Made by a program: the position numbers and the translations under genes. From Agrobacterium vitis (GTDB lineage: Bacteria > Pseudomonadota > Alphaproteobacteria > Rhizobiales > Rhizobiaceae): 64,000 bases of DNA. The notes under the pieces are model-generated. The model searched no databases. It saw only the letters and a program-made list of their open reading frames with translations, and had not been told where the DNA came from. Positions 17,023 through 28,112 of the stretch are shown here, piece by piece. Each line of letters starts with the position of its first letter. Position 1 is the first letter of the stretch. The stretch spans positions 2,480,001 to 2,544,000 of the forward strand of contig NZ_CP118259.1 of assembly GCF_013337045.2 (NCBI RefSeq). The letters are read 5' to 3'.

Positions 17023-17329
17023 AAACGGAATGTTTGTCACCTGGGGTGGGTCTGCTGGCCCGAAATCGGATGATATGGCCAAAACAATCCACGAAACATT
17101 GGCTAAAGCTTTCCCTCATACCGTCGCTTGGATCTGCCATCCGCAAGCCTATGGGACCTCATGGCTGACGTTTGCAGGCTCATTTAGTCCGATAGAGCCG
17201 TTGAAACTCACATCTTCAGCAATCGACGCCTATATCGACCGGAATGTGTCGGGGGATCTCAAGCTATACGACGGCATTACCCATATGCATATGTTCAACC
17301 TACCGAAAGACGTTCGGCGCAAGCTATAG
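17003..17329 (+). pseudogene. C-terminal remnant of a spermidine-synthase-like gene
   Basis: Resembles the last 100 residues of aminopropyltransferase-like proteins: GENGMFVTWGGSA, a helix with HETLAKAFPHTVAW, and LYDGITHMHMFNLPKDVRR. The end matches that of the second damaged copy at 18239-19191 (YDGTTHRHMFSLPK), so the two are paralogues. The SAM-binding first half is absent, and the fragment is joined directly to the decarboxylase remnant, which points to a deletion through both genes. A short ATG frame remains open (108 residues) but without the catalytic domain it is very unlikely to be active. Confidence 0.7.
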
Positions 17330-17368
17330 CCAACATTTTACAAATTAAAATCGCCGAGATATAAACTC

Positions 17369-18226
17369 ATGAATAACTACAACAATAAAAATTTATCAAT
17401 CGATGAAAATTTTGATGCTGTAAAAATTTTATACGACGATGCTATGGCTCAAAATATAAAAATACATGACATTATATACCCTGTAGTCTTTAGAGCTACA
17501 GAATATATTGTTCAGTTCAGCGACAACAGCAAAACGGAACTCAAGAAACTTGGGGACGCATTAGATCTTCCCCCTGGTTCCAGAGTGCTTGATATAGGAA
17601 GCGGTCGTGGCAGGGTTGCGGCCTATATGGCTGAACAGTTTACTTGGAACGTCACAGGTGTTGAGATTTCAACCGTTCCAATGGCTGACGCTCGAGACTA
17701 CGCAGCAACCCTCGAATCTTCTTTAAGAAACCGATTGGCGTTCGTGCAAGCCAATATTTACGAATATAGCGAGGCTCCAGTCTTCGACGGCGTTTATGGG
17801 ACCGGTGCATTCTGCCATTTCAACGCCACACGGTTGTTTTCCCATCTTGCCACCCTGCTGCGACCGGGGGCCCGTATTGGGGTCATGGAGCGCGTTCGAC
17901 TTGGGCCAATTCCCGCAGATGACTGGGATCGTTTGACAAGGGAGTGGCAGTGCCCGACGGTCTACACAACCGATGAATATGCCGACGCCCTAAGCCAAGC
18001 AGGCTTTGAGAACATACAAACTATTGATTTAAAGCAAACATTTCGCATATGGCAAGAAAAGTCTGTGACCGTCCGCGACGCCATGGCCGACCGAATTACC
18101 AGCCTGTCCTCTCGAGACTACCATGAAGCCGCCATTGCCCATGCCGGATATGAAGCGGATGTAACCCGCAAAGGCCTGCTGGGCTACGTGTGCGTGACAG
18201 CCACACGTCGTCACGACGTCAGATAG
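17369..18226 (+). CDS. SAM-dependent class I methyltransferase
   Basis: 285 residues, apparently intact. Motif I is VLDIGSGRGRVAAYMAEQF near residues 75-93, followed by VTGVEIS with its ribose-binding acid, FVQANIYEY, and the GTGAFCHFNATRLFSHLATLLRPGA helix-strand block seen in small-molecule N-methyltransferases. The substrate cannot be read from sequence; a place between two spermidine-synthase-like genes suggests an amine. Base use is more AT-rich than the surrounding core genes, especially in the first 60 codons, which fits acquired DNA. It is the only intact biosynthetic gene of the island. Confidence 0.82.
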   Translation: MNNYNNKNLSIDENFDAVKILYDDAMAQNIKIHDIIYPVVFRATEYIVQFSDNSKTELKKLGDALDLPPGSRVLDIGSGRGRVAAYMAEQFTWNVTGVEISTVPMADARDYAATLESSLRNRLAFVQANIYEYSEAPVFDGVYGTGAFCHFNATRLFSHLATLLRPGARIGVMERVRLGPIPADDWDRLTREWQCPTVYTTDEYADALSQAGFENIQTIDLKQTFRIWQEKSVTVRDAMADRITSLSSRDYHEAAIAHAGYEADVTRKGLLGYVCVTATRRHDVR

Positions 18227-18238
18227 AAGGCTGCGACC

Positions 18239-19191
18239 ATGGAAGGCTGGGTTCAGCAATATCAATCGAAGGACGAGAGCCACGCACACCGCATAAAACG
18301 ATCGTGGCAAGTGGAAAGACCGCAATCCAGGGCTGGGAAATTGTTGATTTCCATCAATACGGCCTTTCGCTGCTGCTGGATGGATGCATTTAGTCAACCC
18401 AGAAAGACGAGGCATTCTACCATGACGCTCTTCATCTGCCTGCCCAGATGGCCTGCATAACAGCACAGACTGTTTTGTTGATAGGGGGAGCCAATGGAGG
18501 GTCGCTGCCAAGAGTGTTGCGCTTGCCACATCTGTTAAATGTGACATTGCTGGATATCGACCACGAGCTTCATCAGATCTCACAACGGTTTTTAGGGCAT
18601 ATGCACGGCGAAAGCCTCGCCGACCCGCGCGTCAGAATGGTCTTTGGACCGCCCCATGAGCAATTAAAAGATCTTCTGAAAGAAGGCAGACGTTTCGATA
18701 TAATTGTCGCTGATACCCCAGATGCGACAGACGACAGCTATTCATCACATCTTTTTTCCAGTGAATACCTAGGGATGCTTTCAGACTTACTCACAGATGA
18801 TGGTATTTTCGTTACCCAGGCCGGGCAAGCGCATCCGATGAATTGTCGCTTTACCGCAAGGGTCGTCACCACACTTGACAACATCTTCCCCGAAACCGTG
18901 CTCTACACCCAGCACGTGCAAAGTTTTGGTGTTCCCTGGTGCTTTGCACTGGCAGGACGCGCCGCAAAAGAAATCGCACTGGCCGATCCGGCTTGGATCG
19001 ACGCCCGACTAAACCGTCTGAAGGGTTCTGGCGCCGAAACCTACGACGGCACAACCCACCGCCACATGTTTTCACTCCCCAAGCTGCTCAGAACATCTAT
19101 AGAGCTCGAAAAGCGTTACCTTACTCCAATTACTTTATCACAGATGGAACACGTTCTGGTTACTGAAAACCACTATTCCAAAGAGACATAA
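18239..19191 (+). pseudogene. Spermidine-synthase-like gene broken by frameshift and amber codon
   Basis: Reading across frames gives a full aminopropyltransferase-like protein: MEGWVQQYQ...HAHRI from 18239, a frame change near 18290, then KTIVASGKTAIQGWEIVDF and LLLDGCI, an in-frame TAG at 18391-18393, and then STQKDEAFYHDALHLPAQM and the SAM-binding LLIGGANGGSLPRVL, DTPDATDDSYSSHLFSSEYL. Relatives carry Gln at the TAG, so a single CAG to TAG change explains it. A 247-residue frame from ATG 18448 keeps the Rossmann domain but lacks the N-terminal domain and its substrate-gating residues. I treat it as a pseudogene unless stop readthrough is shown. Confidence 0.75.
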
Positions 19192-19192
19192 C

Positions 19193-20173
19193 ATGACAAT
19201 TACTAAGGCACTAACAATTGGAACATTCGCCAACTTCATCTGGGGTCTAGCATTTATTATACCGTATCTCACAAAGGAAATAGACCCGATCATTATAACA
19301 GCAGGACGTTATGTCAGTTACGGGTTTCTATCTCTTCTTCTTGTTCCATTTTTGACAAAAGGACATTTGCAACGCCTCACATTCCACGACTGGAAAGTCG
19401 TGTTGGTTTTGTCGTTTACTGGCAATATCGGATATTACGGCCTGCTGGTTGCGGCTATTCACCTTGCAGGGGTTCAGATTGCCGCATTGATTATCGGGAC
19501 ACTGCCCGTCACGATTGCCATTATTGGCAATATTGTCGAGAAGGAATTCGAATTCCGTCGGCTTTTACCGGCTATCCTGATCATATTGGCGGGTCTTTGC
19601 ATCCTCAACGGTAGCAAGGTCATGTCTACCACGGATCCGATGAATTTAACAAACCTTGCCGGTGGAATTTTTCTGGCGGGATGCGCGCTGGTTTTATGGA
19701 CCATGTATGGAGTCACAAACGCTCGTTACATGAAGAAAAATCCCCAGATCAGTGCAAATCTTTGGTCAATTGCAATCGGCCTTGCAACGGGATTTCAGGC
19801 GCTTGTCATTCTGATTGTTCTTATGGCTACTCATGATCTCGTCATGATCGTGGATTTCTCACCCTTGTATAATCAGCACGTTTTTCTGAAGTTCCTGGCT
19901 GGAAGTCTCGTGCTTGGCACAATCGTTTCATGGTACGCTACCGTGCTTTGGAACAATGCGTCCCGTGCGCTTCCTGTTGCCGTGGCAGGGCAACTGGTGG
20001 TTTTTGAAACCTTGTCGAGCCTGCTATATGCTTATGTTATCGACAAACGACTTCCGGATATAATGGAGTTATCCAGTGGCTTCCTGATCATCATCGGCGT
20101 TGTCATCGGCATTCGCGCTACGATCGCACCTAAACCGGACCTGAAGAGCACAGAACCACAACCATCAAACTGA
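19193..20173 (+). CDS. EamA/DMT-superfamily exporter
   Basis: 326 residues with about ten membrane helices in two EamA repeats. The first half shows FANFIWGLAFIIPYL, GRYVSYGFLSLLLVP and GLLVAAIHLAGVQIAALIIG; the second half repeats the pattern (LWTMYGVTNARY, ATVLWNNASRALPVAVAGQLV, then a final helix). Such proteins export metabolites such as amino acids or amines. It begins two bases after the spermidine-synthase-like gene and so belongs to the same operon, which suggests export of that pathway's product. The 3' end overlaps the convergent ArsB-type gene by nine bases. Confidence 0.85.
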   Translation: MTITKALTIGTFANFIWGLAFIIPYLTKEIDPIIITAGRYVSYGFLSLLLVPFLTKGHLQRLTFHDWKVVLVLSFTGNIGYYGLLVAAIHLAGVQIAALIIGTLPVTIAIIGNIVEKEFEFRRLLPAILIILAGLCILNGSKVMSTTDPMNLTNLAGGIFLAGCALVLWTMYGVTNARYMKKNPQISANLWSIAIGLATGFQALVILIVLMATHDLVMIVDFSPLYNQHVFLKFLAGSLVLGTIVSWYATVLWNNASRALPVAVAGQLVVFETLSSLLYAYVIDKRLPDIMELSSGFLIIIGVVIGIRATIAPKPDLKSTEPQPSN

Positions 20174-21433
20174 TATCGCCAACAGCGAGAGCACCAGCGC
20201 CGGGATCATCACGACAGCACCGATTTTCAAAAATTCCAGCGCGCCCATATGCAGGCCTTCGCGCCTGAGCGCTGACAGCCAAAGAATGGTGGCAAGCGAA
20301 CCGGTCACAGACAGATTGGGGCCAAGATCGACCCCGATCAACATAGCACCGGAAACAGTGCTACCCACATGGGCGCCTTGCACCGTGGCTCCAGCCACCA
20401 GACCGGCTGGAAGATTGTTGACGAGGTTGGAGAGGAAGCCGACCAGCAGGCCTGCCCCCATGGCCGCTACCTTGACATCGGCTGCGGCTGCCTCGGACAA
20501 ATAACGGGCCAGCAGCACCGTCAGCCCTGTCTTGTCCAGCGCCTCGACCAGCACGAACAGGCCCGCCACCAGCGGCAACACGCTCCAGGACATGCCCTTC
20601 AACGTCTCAACGGGTCCCTGCCCGCTCAGGGCCAGCACCAGCACAGTGGTGAGCACCCCGGCAATAAAGGTCGGCAAGCCAAGGTCAAGGCCAAGGGCCG
20701 ACGCCGCCATCAGCACGGCGGCGGTCAGGATCAGTCCCCAGCCGGCCAGCTTGGCGCTGTGGGAGAGATGCGGCGTCTCAACCTGCCGATCCATCACCTC
20801 GGCGTGGATGGCGCGTCTCTGGCTCCAATAGAGCATGGCGAAGGTCACAACGATGGCCACCAGCGATGGCAGTGCAAATGTGGCAAGCCAGGTGGAGAGC
20901 GGCGGCATTTCCCCACCGCCGAAAATCACCAGATTGGCCGGATTGGAAATCGGCAGCACGAAGCTTGCCGCATTGGCGATGAAGGCGCAGATCAGCAGAT
21001 AGGGCATCGGGTTCTTGAGCTTGGCCGCCTTGGTTGCCGCATAGACCGCAGGCGTCAGCACTACCGCTGTTGCATCGTTGGAGAGAAAAGCGGTGACCAA
21101 TACACCGACGCCATAGAGCAGCACGAACAGCCTGAGCGGCGACCCCTTGGCCCTTTGCGTTGCCAGTGCCGCCAGCCAATCGAACAGACCTTCGCGCCGG
21201 GCCAGTTCCGACAACAGCATCATGCCGATCAGGAACAGATAGACATCATAGCCCTTGGCAACGCCTGCCCAGGCATCGTTGATGCCGATCACCCCCAAGC
21301 CAATCGCGCCCAGGCCCAGGAGCACGATGGCGCCAAGCACAGCCCAGATCGCCTCCGGCCAGCCAAAGGGCCGGCTGATAACGCCCAGAACGGAGAGGGC
21401 GCAAACAGCCCAGGTCAGGTAAGTCGCGGTCAT
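20165..21433 (-). CDS. ArsB/SLC13-type anion transporter
   Basis: 422 residues with about eleven to twelve membrane segments of the ion transporter superfamily that holds ArsB, NhaD and citrate carriers. Landmarks: FLIGMMLLSELARREGLF, FLSNDATAVVLTPAVYA, ISNPANLVIFGGGEMPPL, and FLSNLVNNLPAGLVAGA with GVDLGPNLSVTGSLATILWL, which is the ArsB pattern. It probably extrudes arsenite or takes up or exports another oxyanion; no arsR or arsC is adjacent, so the arsenic role is inferred from family only. It has its own promoter region before 21650. Confidence 0.85.
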   Translation of the reverse strand: MTATYLTWAVCALSVLGVISRPFGWPEAIWAVLGAIVLLGLGAIGLGVIGINDAWAGVAKGYDVYLFLIGMMLLSELARREGLFDWLAALATQRAKGSPLRLFVLLYGVGVLVTAFLSNDATAVVLTPAVYAATKAAKLKNPMPYLLICAFIANAASFVLPISNPANLVIFGGGEMPPLSTWLATFALPSLVAIVVTFAMLYWSQRRAIHAEVMDRQVETPHLSHSAKLAGWGLILTAAVLMAASALGLDLGLPTFIAGVLTTVLVLALSGQGPVETLKGMSWSVLPLVAGLFVLVEALDKTGLTVLLARYLSEAAAADVKVAAMGAGLLVGFLSNLVNNLPAGLVAGATVQGAHVGSTVSGAMLIGVDLGPNLSVTGSLATILWLSALRREGLHMGALEFLKIGAVVMIPALVLSLLAISV

Positions 21434-21650
21434 GAAACATCCGAAAAAGACGCGGCCGGAACGAGGGCCAAGGAAAGGACTGGCAGGCAGACGCCGAGAA
21501 CCGGCGTCAGATCAGATCTCCCATTTAGTCCAGGATACGCAAAGAGCAAGCGGCATGGAACAATTTTGCATTTGGCAAATTAATGAGGCGCCTGCCCATG
21601 CCTATTTGACGCTAAACTGCTGATTTTTCAACCTTTCCGAAAGCGCTCCC

Positions 21651-22904
21651 GTGATCGCACAGTCCAAGATTGTCTCCGCGAGCCGCCGCTCGCTCATTGC
21701 CCTTGCTTTCCTCAACTTCTTCCTTGCCGATGCCCGTGACGGGCTCGGCCCCTTCCTTGATGGCTTCCTGGCAACCCATGGATGGTCGCCGATGACACTG
21801 GGTATCATCGCCACGATGGGCGGTGTGATCGGCATGGTGGTCACGCCACTGTTTGGCGCGGTTGTCGATGCAAGCCCCTATAAACGGAGCCTGATCATCC
21901 TGCCAGTCACACTCGTCACAGCTGCCGCACTTTGGACGCTGGCAAGCCCCGACTATCTGGCGGTGTTCGGCGGACAATCGGCAACGGCCCTGGTGGGCGC
22001 GGTGATCGGCCCTGCCCTGATGGGGATGACGCTGGGACTGGTCGGCGAAAGAGCCTTTTCCAACCAGGTCTCCCGCAATGAAGTCTGGAACCATACCGGC
22101 AATGTGTTTTCACTGGCGTGTATTTTCGTCCTCACCAGCTATTTCGGCCAGAACGGCGTTGTCTGGCTGATGATCGCCTCTGCCCTTGCCACCATTGCAG
22201 CAGTCCTGACGATCCGGCCCCAGGAAATCGACCAGGACGTTGCCCGCGGGCTGAGTCATAAGGACAGATCGGCTGAGGATGCGGGCCACGCGGCAGCCCA
22301 GCCCTCGGGCTATTCCATGCTGGTGCATAGTCGCGGGTTGATCGTGCTCGCCCTGATCCTGATGATCTTTCACTTTGGAAACGCGCCGATCAGCCGGTTG
22401 ATCGCTCAGAATTTCTCTATCCAGCTCGACAGTCCTTTCAAGACCACCGCCATCACCACAGGCGTCTCGCAACTGGCGATGATCGTCGTCGCCTGCGCTG
22501 CGCCGTGGATGATTGCAAGGTTTGGTCTGCGGTCGGTGTTTTTTATCGCTTTGATGGCGCTGCCGATCCGGGGCATGATCGCTGGTAGTTTTTCCAGCTT
22601 TGCCGCCATCTACCCGGTACAGATCCTCGACGGCATCGGGGCTGGCCTGATCGGCATCGCTACACCAATTGCCGCCGAACGTATTCTGTCCGGCTCCGGC
22701 CGCTTTAACGTTGGTCTCGCCGCCGTTATGACCGTCCAGGGCATCGGCGCCTCATCCAGCAATGTCGTCGCCGGCTGGCTAACACAGGAAGGCGGCTATT
22801 CGCTCGCCTATTTCGTCCATGGCGGCATTGCTGCCCTGGCGCTGCTGCTGTTCATCGTCAACCATAAGCAGGTGGCGCCGGAACTGCCGGAGCATAGGCG
22901 GTAA
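21651..22904 (+). CDS. MFS transporter
   Basis: 417 residues, twelve predicted helices. The first half contains FLNFFLADARDGLGPFLDGFL, typical of a group of rhizobial MFS proteins, and TPLFGAVVDASPYKRSLI, the loop 2-3 signature. A hydrophilic loop with KDRSAEDAGHAA lies near the middle. The second half has GIGAGLIGIATPIAAERIL and GWLTQEGGYSLAYFVHGG. Substrate unknown. The start is GTG with no strong ribosome site. It stands alone, divergent from the ArsB-type gene, with about 215 bases between them. Confidence 0.85.
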   Translation: MIAQSKIVSASRRSLIALAFLNFFLADARDGLGPFLDGFLATHGWSPMTLGIIATMGGVIGMVVTPLFGAVVDASPYKRSLIILPVTLVTAAALWTLASPDYLAVFGGQSATALVGAVIGPALMGMTLGLVGERAFSNQVSRNEVWNHTGNVFSLACIFVLTSYFGQNGVVWLMIASALATIAAVLTIRPQEIDQDVARGLSHKDRSAEDAGHAAAQPSGYSMLVHSRGLIVLALILMIFHFGNAPISRLIAQNFSIQLDSPFKTTAITTGVSQLAMIVVACAAPWMIARFGLRSVFFIALMALPIRGMIAGSFSSFAAIYPVQILDGIGAGLIGIATPIAAERILSGSGRFNVGLAAVMTVQGIGASSSNVVAGWLTQEGGYSLAYFVHGGIAALALLLFIVNHKQVAPELPEHRR

Positions 22905-23225
22905 AGCATCGGACCGAAAGTTAAGAACCGGTTTTCGGATGAATCCGATGCGTAAACAAAAACTTAGAGCATCGTTCCGATGCTCTACTGCATAATTCTT
23001 TAAACCGGAATCGGTTTAAAGAATTATGCAGTAGATATAAAGAGCTACAGCGAACCTTTGTGCGCCATATATGGCGCACGGCGCTGTAGGGCGTCTGGAC
23101 CACTTGAAGTTCATAAAACAAAATAGGGCATGTCAGTGTTTGCACGAAACGCTGACATGCCCTGGTTAAATCTCAGATCAGAAGCGGCTCGGCGCAAGGT
23201 CGAGTGCAGGGTGTTGCGACAGGGA
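22905..23225. repeat. Composite palindromic intergenic element
   Basis: 320 bases without a gene, filled largely by repeat modules. Module A (22910-22985) holds GCATCGGACCGAAAGTTAAG and ends in an AGAGCATCG-TTC-CGATGCTCT hairpin. Module B (22985-23034) is a perfect palindrome, 23-base arms with a GAAT loop. Module C (23045-23089) has outer arms CTACAGCG / CGCTGTAG and an inner palindrome TGCGCCATATATGGCGCA. The same modules recur singly or in other orders at 371, 7838, 27015, 27113, 38118 and 38810. Confidence 0.85.
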
Positions 23226-25382
23226 TCACCCGCCGCTGCGATTGTTTCCGAGTGCTGCCCATTCCTTGATGACACTGTCGAAGATCGGCTTGCCAGCGGC
23301 GCCCTTGTCGAGGGTAATCAGCGCACGGCGACCGTTGCGATAGGTAACGGGAATGTCGATCCAGTCACGGCTGCGCAACAGATCGACATTGCGGGCCACC
23401 ACTTCGGCAAAATCGTTGAAGGCAATCATGAACGTGTCATCGGTGATCTTGGCAGGCACCGCCACGATCGGATCGCCGCGATCCTGCTCGCTTGCCTTCA
23501 TGGCAACGCGCTGAACGCTGTCTATGCCGCCGCCTTCGAAATTCTGCGGCACCGAAAAGACGATTTCCATCAGGTGGCTGGCGGGAAGCGAACTGTCGGT
23601 ATTGCGCTTGAAGGTAATCAGCGCTGTCAGCCCCCGCTCAGGGATCGTCAGCTTGCCCTGTATTTCCGGTTCCGGCTTGCCGCTGTCGCCAGTCTCATGC
23701 CGGGCTTCCCAGACAATATAGCCCTGCACGGTGGTCGGCGTCGTTTGGCCGAGACGCTCTTCGTAGAGATAGGCCTTCTGGCCATTTTCCGGCACGGTAA
23801 ACGGCGCACCCTGCACAGGCGTGGTGGTGGCTGGCGCACTGGCCGCACCACCGGACACTGGCGCTGCCGGATTGGCCCCGCCATTCTGCTGGGCCACCGA
23901 ACGGCCCTCGCCGCTATTGGCGGCAGCGTTCGAGGCGCCCTCATCCACTTCCGTACCGTCAGGCATCAGCTTCTGGGTGAATTTCTGCCCCGCGGCCCCG
24001 GCATCGCCGGTTGACGCTGGAACGGTCGCCGGTTTTCCGGCATCCGCGCTGCCCGTCTGCGAAGACGGTGCGGACGCTGGCGAAGAGCCCTTTGAAGCAA
24101 ACAATCCTGTCACGGTCTGCTTCAAACCGGCAATGGCGCCCGGCAGATTGTCACGATGGGCATAGGCGTAGTAGCCACCGCCGCCGATCAAAAGGATCAG
24201 CACGCCTGTGATGATGTAAGGCGCGGTCCGGCGGGATTTCTTGGTGCGCAGTCCAGCCTTCCTGTTGGCCTTTGCCAGCACGGCTGCCATCTCTTCCGAG
24301 GAATTGCTTCGGTCCGGCGCGGCGGTGCGCGGTTGCTTTTTAGCTGCCGCCGGTGGCACAGGCTGTGCCGCGACGAAATCATCGAACCAGGCAGGATCTT
24401 CGCCTGCCTTGCTCGCGGAAGCTCCGTTGCGAACGGCCCTTTCATCGTTTCCGGATGCCTGATCGGCAGGCGTGCCGAAGCTGGTATTCTGATGCTTGTC
24501 GCTCCAGTCCAGAAGATCCTTCGGATCTTCATGACCAGCTTGCGAGAAGGAGCCACCCTGCGCCGCAGGCTGCTTGTTGTCGCGCACGAAAGCATCGAAA
24601 GCGCCCAGCGCCTCGCCTTCATCGAACACCGGCTGGCGTGCCGGTGGAATAGCGGGGTAGACTGGGGGCTTTTCTGCCTCTTCCTGACGCGACTGCGGCT
24701 GGGCTTCAAAGGAATGGACAGGTGCAAGCGGAGCTGGCGTCGGCTCCAAATGGCTTTCCAGCCATTCATCCATCGAATGCTTCTGTGGCGCCGAAGGCTT
24801 TACGGCTGGCGCTGGGGCCGCAGGCGCAGAAGACACTGCTGGCTGGGCAGGCTCTTCAGTCTCCCAAATAGCGGGCGGAATGGCAGCAGGCGGAATGCGC
24901 GCCGGTTCTGGCTTATAAGGCTCCGGCTCCGGTTCATACACTGGCTCTGGCGCTGGTTCCGGCTCATAGACAGGTGCTGGGGCAGGCTCAGGAACATAAG
25001 CCGGCTCATGAACAGGTTCAGGCTGGTGCACATATTCGGGCTCATGCGCCGGTTCGCCAACAGGCTCCGGTTCATGGTAAACGTGTTCCGGCTCAGGTTC
25101 ATAGGCCGGCGCTGGGGCCGGTTCATAAACCGGCTCCGGCTCATAGGCCTCCTCTTCCACGGCAGGAAGAGCCTCGGCATAATCTGCCTCGACCTCGGCA
25201 ATCGCGGCGTCAAGCTTGTCCAGCTGGCGGCGCAGCATGTCTTCCGACGGCTTGGGTGTCATATTGTCCAGCTGCCGCATCACTGCGCCGCGAGCCTTCT
25301 CATACACCTTTACGCGCATTTCCGGGGTATTGTTCGACAGGCCATCAACGGCGCGCCGAATAACTGCTACGAAATCTGCCAT
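23226..25382 (-). CDS. Large single-pass membrane protein with Pro/Glu repeats
   Basis: 718 residues, function unknown. Order: an N-terminal helical region ([23 protein letters not shown], with paired helices to about residue 75); a low-complexity zone to about residue 180 built on [13 protein letters not shown] repeats; a disordered Pro/Ala/Ser stretch; one membrane helix near residues 383-405 ([21 protein letters not shown]); a second low-complexity linker; and a conserved C-terminal beta-rich domain of about 200 residues ([35 protein letters not shown]). The C-terminal domain is probably periplasmic. The layout recalls TonB or division-linked envelope proteins, but no motif proves this. 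The start at 25382 has GAGAAAG upstream. It follows purA on the same strand. Confidence 0.85.
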   Translation of the reverse strand: MADFVAVIRRAVDGLSNNTPEMRVKVYEKARGAVMRQLDNMTPKPSEDMLRRQLDKLDAAIAEVEADYAEALPAVEEEAYEPEPVYEPAPAPAYEPEPEHVYHEPEPVGEPAHEPEYVHQPEPVHEPAYVPEPAPAPVYEPEPAPEPVYEPEPEPYKPEPARIPPAAIPPAIWETEEPAQPAVSSAPAAPAPAVKPSAPQKHSMDEWLESHLEPTPAPLAPVHSFEAQPQSRQEEAEKPPVYPAIPPARQPVFDEGEALGAFDAFVRDNKQPAAQGGSFSQAGHEDPKDLLDWSDKHQNTSFGTPADQASGNDERAVRNGASASKAGEDPAWFDDFVAAQPVPPAAAKKQPRTAAPDRSNSSEEMAAVLAKANRKAGLRTKKSRRTAPYIITGVLILLIGGGGYYAYAHRDNLPGAIAGLKQTVTGLFASKGSSPASAPSSQTGSADAGKPATVPASTGDAGAAGQKFTQKLMPDGTEVDEGASNAAANSGEGRSVAQQNGGANPAAPVSGGAASAPATTTPVQGAPFTVPENGQKAYLYEERLGQTTPTTVQGYIVWEARHETGDSGKPEPEIQGKLTIPERGLTALITFKRNTDSSLPASHLMEIVFSVPQNFEGGGIDSVQRVAMKASEQDRGDPIVAVPAKITDDTFMIAFNDFAEVVARNVDLLRSRDWIDIPVTYRNGRRALITLDKGAAGKPIFDSVIKEWAALGNNRSGG

Positions 25383-25441
25383 CCGTACTTTCTCGTGATC
25401 ACCGGCCCAGGCCGACAAGACAAATTAATTCAACTCTAACC

Positions 25442-26740
<1,299 letters not shown>

Positions 26741-27197
26741 TTCAAAATCCTGTCTTTACGCCTCAAGCGTAACCTCGCCTCGCGACAGCGCTGGCGGTTG
26801 ATAAAGCCGTAAGCCGTCACACGTTCTGTCTGCTGCGCGCCGCCATTTTCCCCTGAAGCAGATTGTCCTGAACAGGTTTCCAGTCAAGGCAGCGCGTTTT
26901 CGCGCCTGCGCGTCCCCAAACCCGCGCATCTATACTGTGTTGTTTTGCGGAAAGCGACACGTTTATGCGCGTTAATCCGGCTTTTTGCATGGCAAGGAAA
27001 GAGATAACACCAGACATAATTCCTGAAATCGATTCCGATTTCAGAAATTATGCATTACAGCACCGCTCGCCAGTTCATGGCGCGCGAAAGGCGCTGTAAC
27101 GCTTTTTAGCTGCTGCATAATTTTATCCCGAAATCGATTCCGATTTCGGGAATTATGCAGTAGGCACATTTGCATCGCAAACGAAGACGCGCATAGG
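26741..27197. repeat. Intergenic region with two palindromes and a linking module
   Basis: About 457 bases between purA and a divergent transporter gene. Copy 1 of the ATAATTC palindrome is at 27015-27052 and copy 2 at 27113-27160 (CTGCATAATTTTATCCCG and its mirror). Between them is the ACAGCACC...GGCGCTGTAA module. The first 270 bases should hold the purA promoter; nothing else is seen there. Confidence 0.75.
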
Positions 27198-27209
27198 TTG
27201 AACGATCAG

Positions 27210-28103
27210 ATGCAAATCAAAGCCTACGCCTATCTGGTGCTGACAACCTTGTTCTGGGGTGGCAATGCCGTGGCGGGCAAGCTGGCCGTTGGCCATATCA
27301 GCCCGATGATGCTGAATCTTGGTCGCTGGTCGCTGGCCTTGACGCTGCTGCTGGCCGTTTCCTCCCGCCAGATCAAGGCGGATTGGCCGGTGGTGCGCCG
27401 TCATATCCCTCTGCTGCTGGCGCTCGGTGCAATCGGCTATACCGGCTTTAACGGTTTTCTCTATTCAGCGCTGAAATACACGTCTGCCGTGAATGGTGCC
27501 ATCGAACAGGGTGGCATTCCCGTGCTGATCTTCCTTTTGAATTTCCTGCTGTTTCGAATCGCCGCCTCCGCCATCCAGATTGCAGGCTTCGTGATCAGCT
27601 TTATCGGCGTGGCGCTGACGGCAGGCCATGGCGACCTGATGGCGCTTTTGTCGCTGCGGCTGAATTTCGGCGACACGCTGATGCTGCTGGCGGTGCTGTG
27701 CTATGCGATCTTCACCGTGGCGCTGCGCTGGAAGCCGGAACTGCATTGGAAGACGCTGATGGCAGCCCTCGCCTTCGGCGCTGCGCTGGCCTCCCTGCCG
27801 CTCGTCGCCTGGGAAGCCAACAATGGCAGCCTGATTGCACCCGATGCCACCGGCTGGGCGCTGATTCTGTTTTGCGGCCTGCTACCATCGCTGGTGTCGC
27901 AGACACTCTATATATCAGGGGTCAACATGATCGGCGCCAACCGGGCCGGTCTGTTCATCAACCTTGTACCGGTGTTCGGCACCATCCTGTCGGTCGCCGT
28001 GGTCGGTGAAAAGCTGGAAGGTTTCCACATGCTGGCGCTCAGCCTGGTGATCGGCGGCATCGCGCTGGCCGAATGGGGCAAACCGCAAACCACTGCTCGC
28101 TGA
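27210..28103 (+). CDS. EamA/DMT-superfamily transporter
   Basis: 297 residues, ten predicted helices in two EamA repeats. The first repeat holds LTTLFWGGNAVAGKLAVG and GYTGFNGFLYSALKYTSAVNGA; the second has LLPSLVSQTLYISGVNMIGANRAGLFINLVPVFG, a classic RhaT/YdcZ-type end. It moves an unknown metabolite, probably outward. It is not closely similar to the exporter at 19193 by eye. The ATG at 27210 is preferred; a TTG 12 bases earlier is in frame. It ends nine bases before the 3' end of the convergent phosphatase gene. Confidence 0.85.
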   Translation: MQIKAYAYLVLTTLFWGGNAVAGKLAVGHISPMMLNLGRWSLALTLLLAVSSRQIKADWPVVRRHIPLLLALGAIGYTGFNGFLYSALKYTSAVNGAIEQGGIPVLIFLLNFLLFRIAASAIQIAGFVISFIGVALTAGHGDLMALLSLRLNFGDTLMLLAVLCYAIFTVALRWKPELHWKTLMAALAFGAALASLPLVAWEANNGSLIAPDATGWALILFCGLLPSLVSQTLYISGVNMIGANRAGLFINLVPVFGTILSVAVVGEKLEGFHMLALSLVIGGIALAEWGKPQTTAR

Positions 28104-28112
28104 TAACAGGCT

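Noticed and set aside
20369..21583. 404-residue plus-strand frame opposite the ArsB-type gene
   Set aside because: It is an antisense shadow of a clear membrane transporter; its composition (Gln/His/Arg-rich) fits no protein family.
23130..24014. Long plus-strand frame opposite the Pro/Glu-rich membrane protein
   Set aside because: Antisense shadow with no ribosome site or domain; the minus-strand frame has a membrane helix and a coherent domain order.
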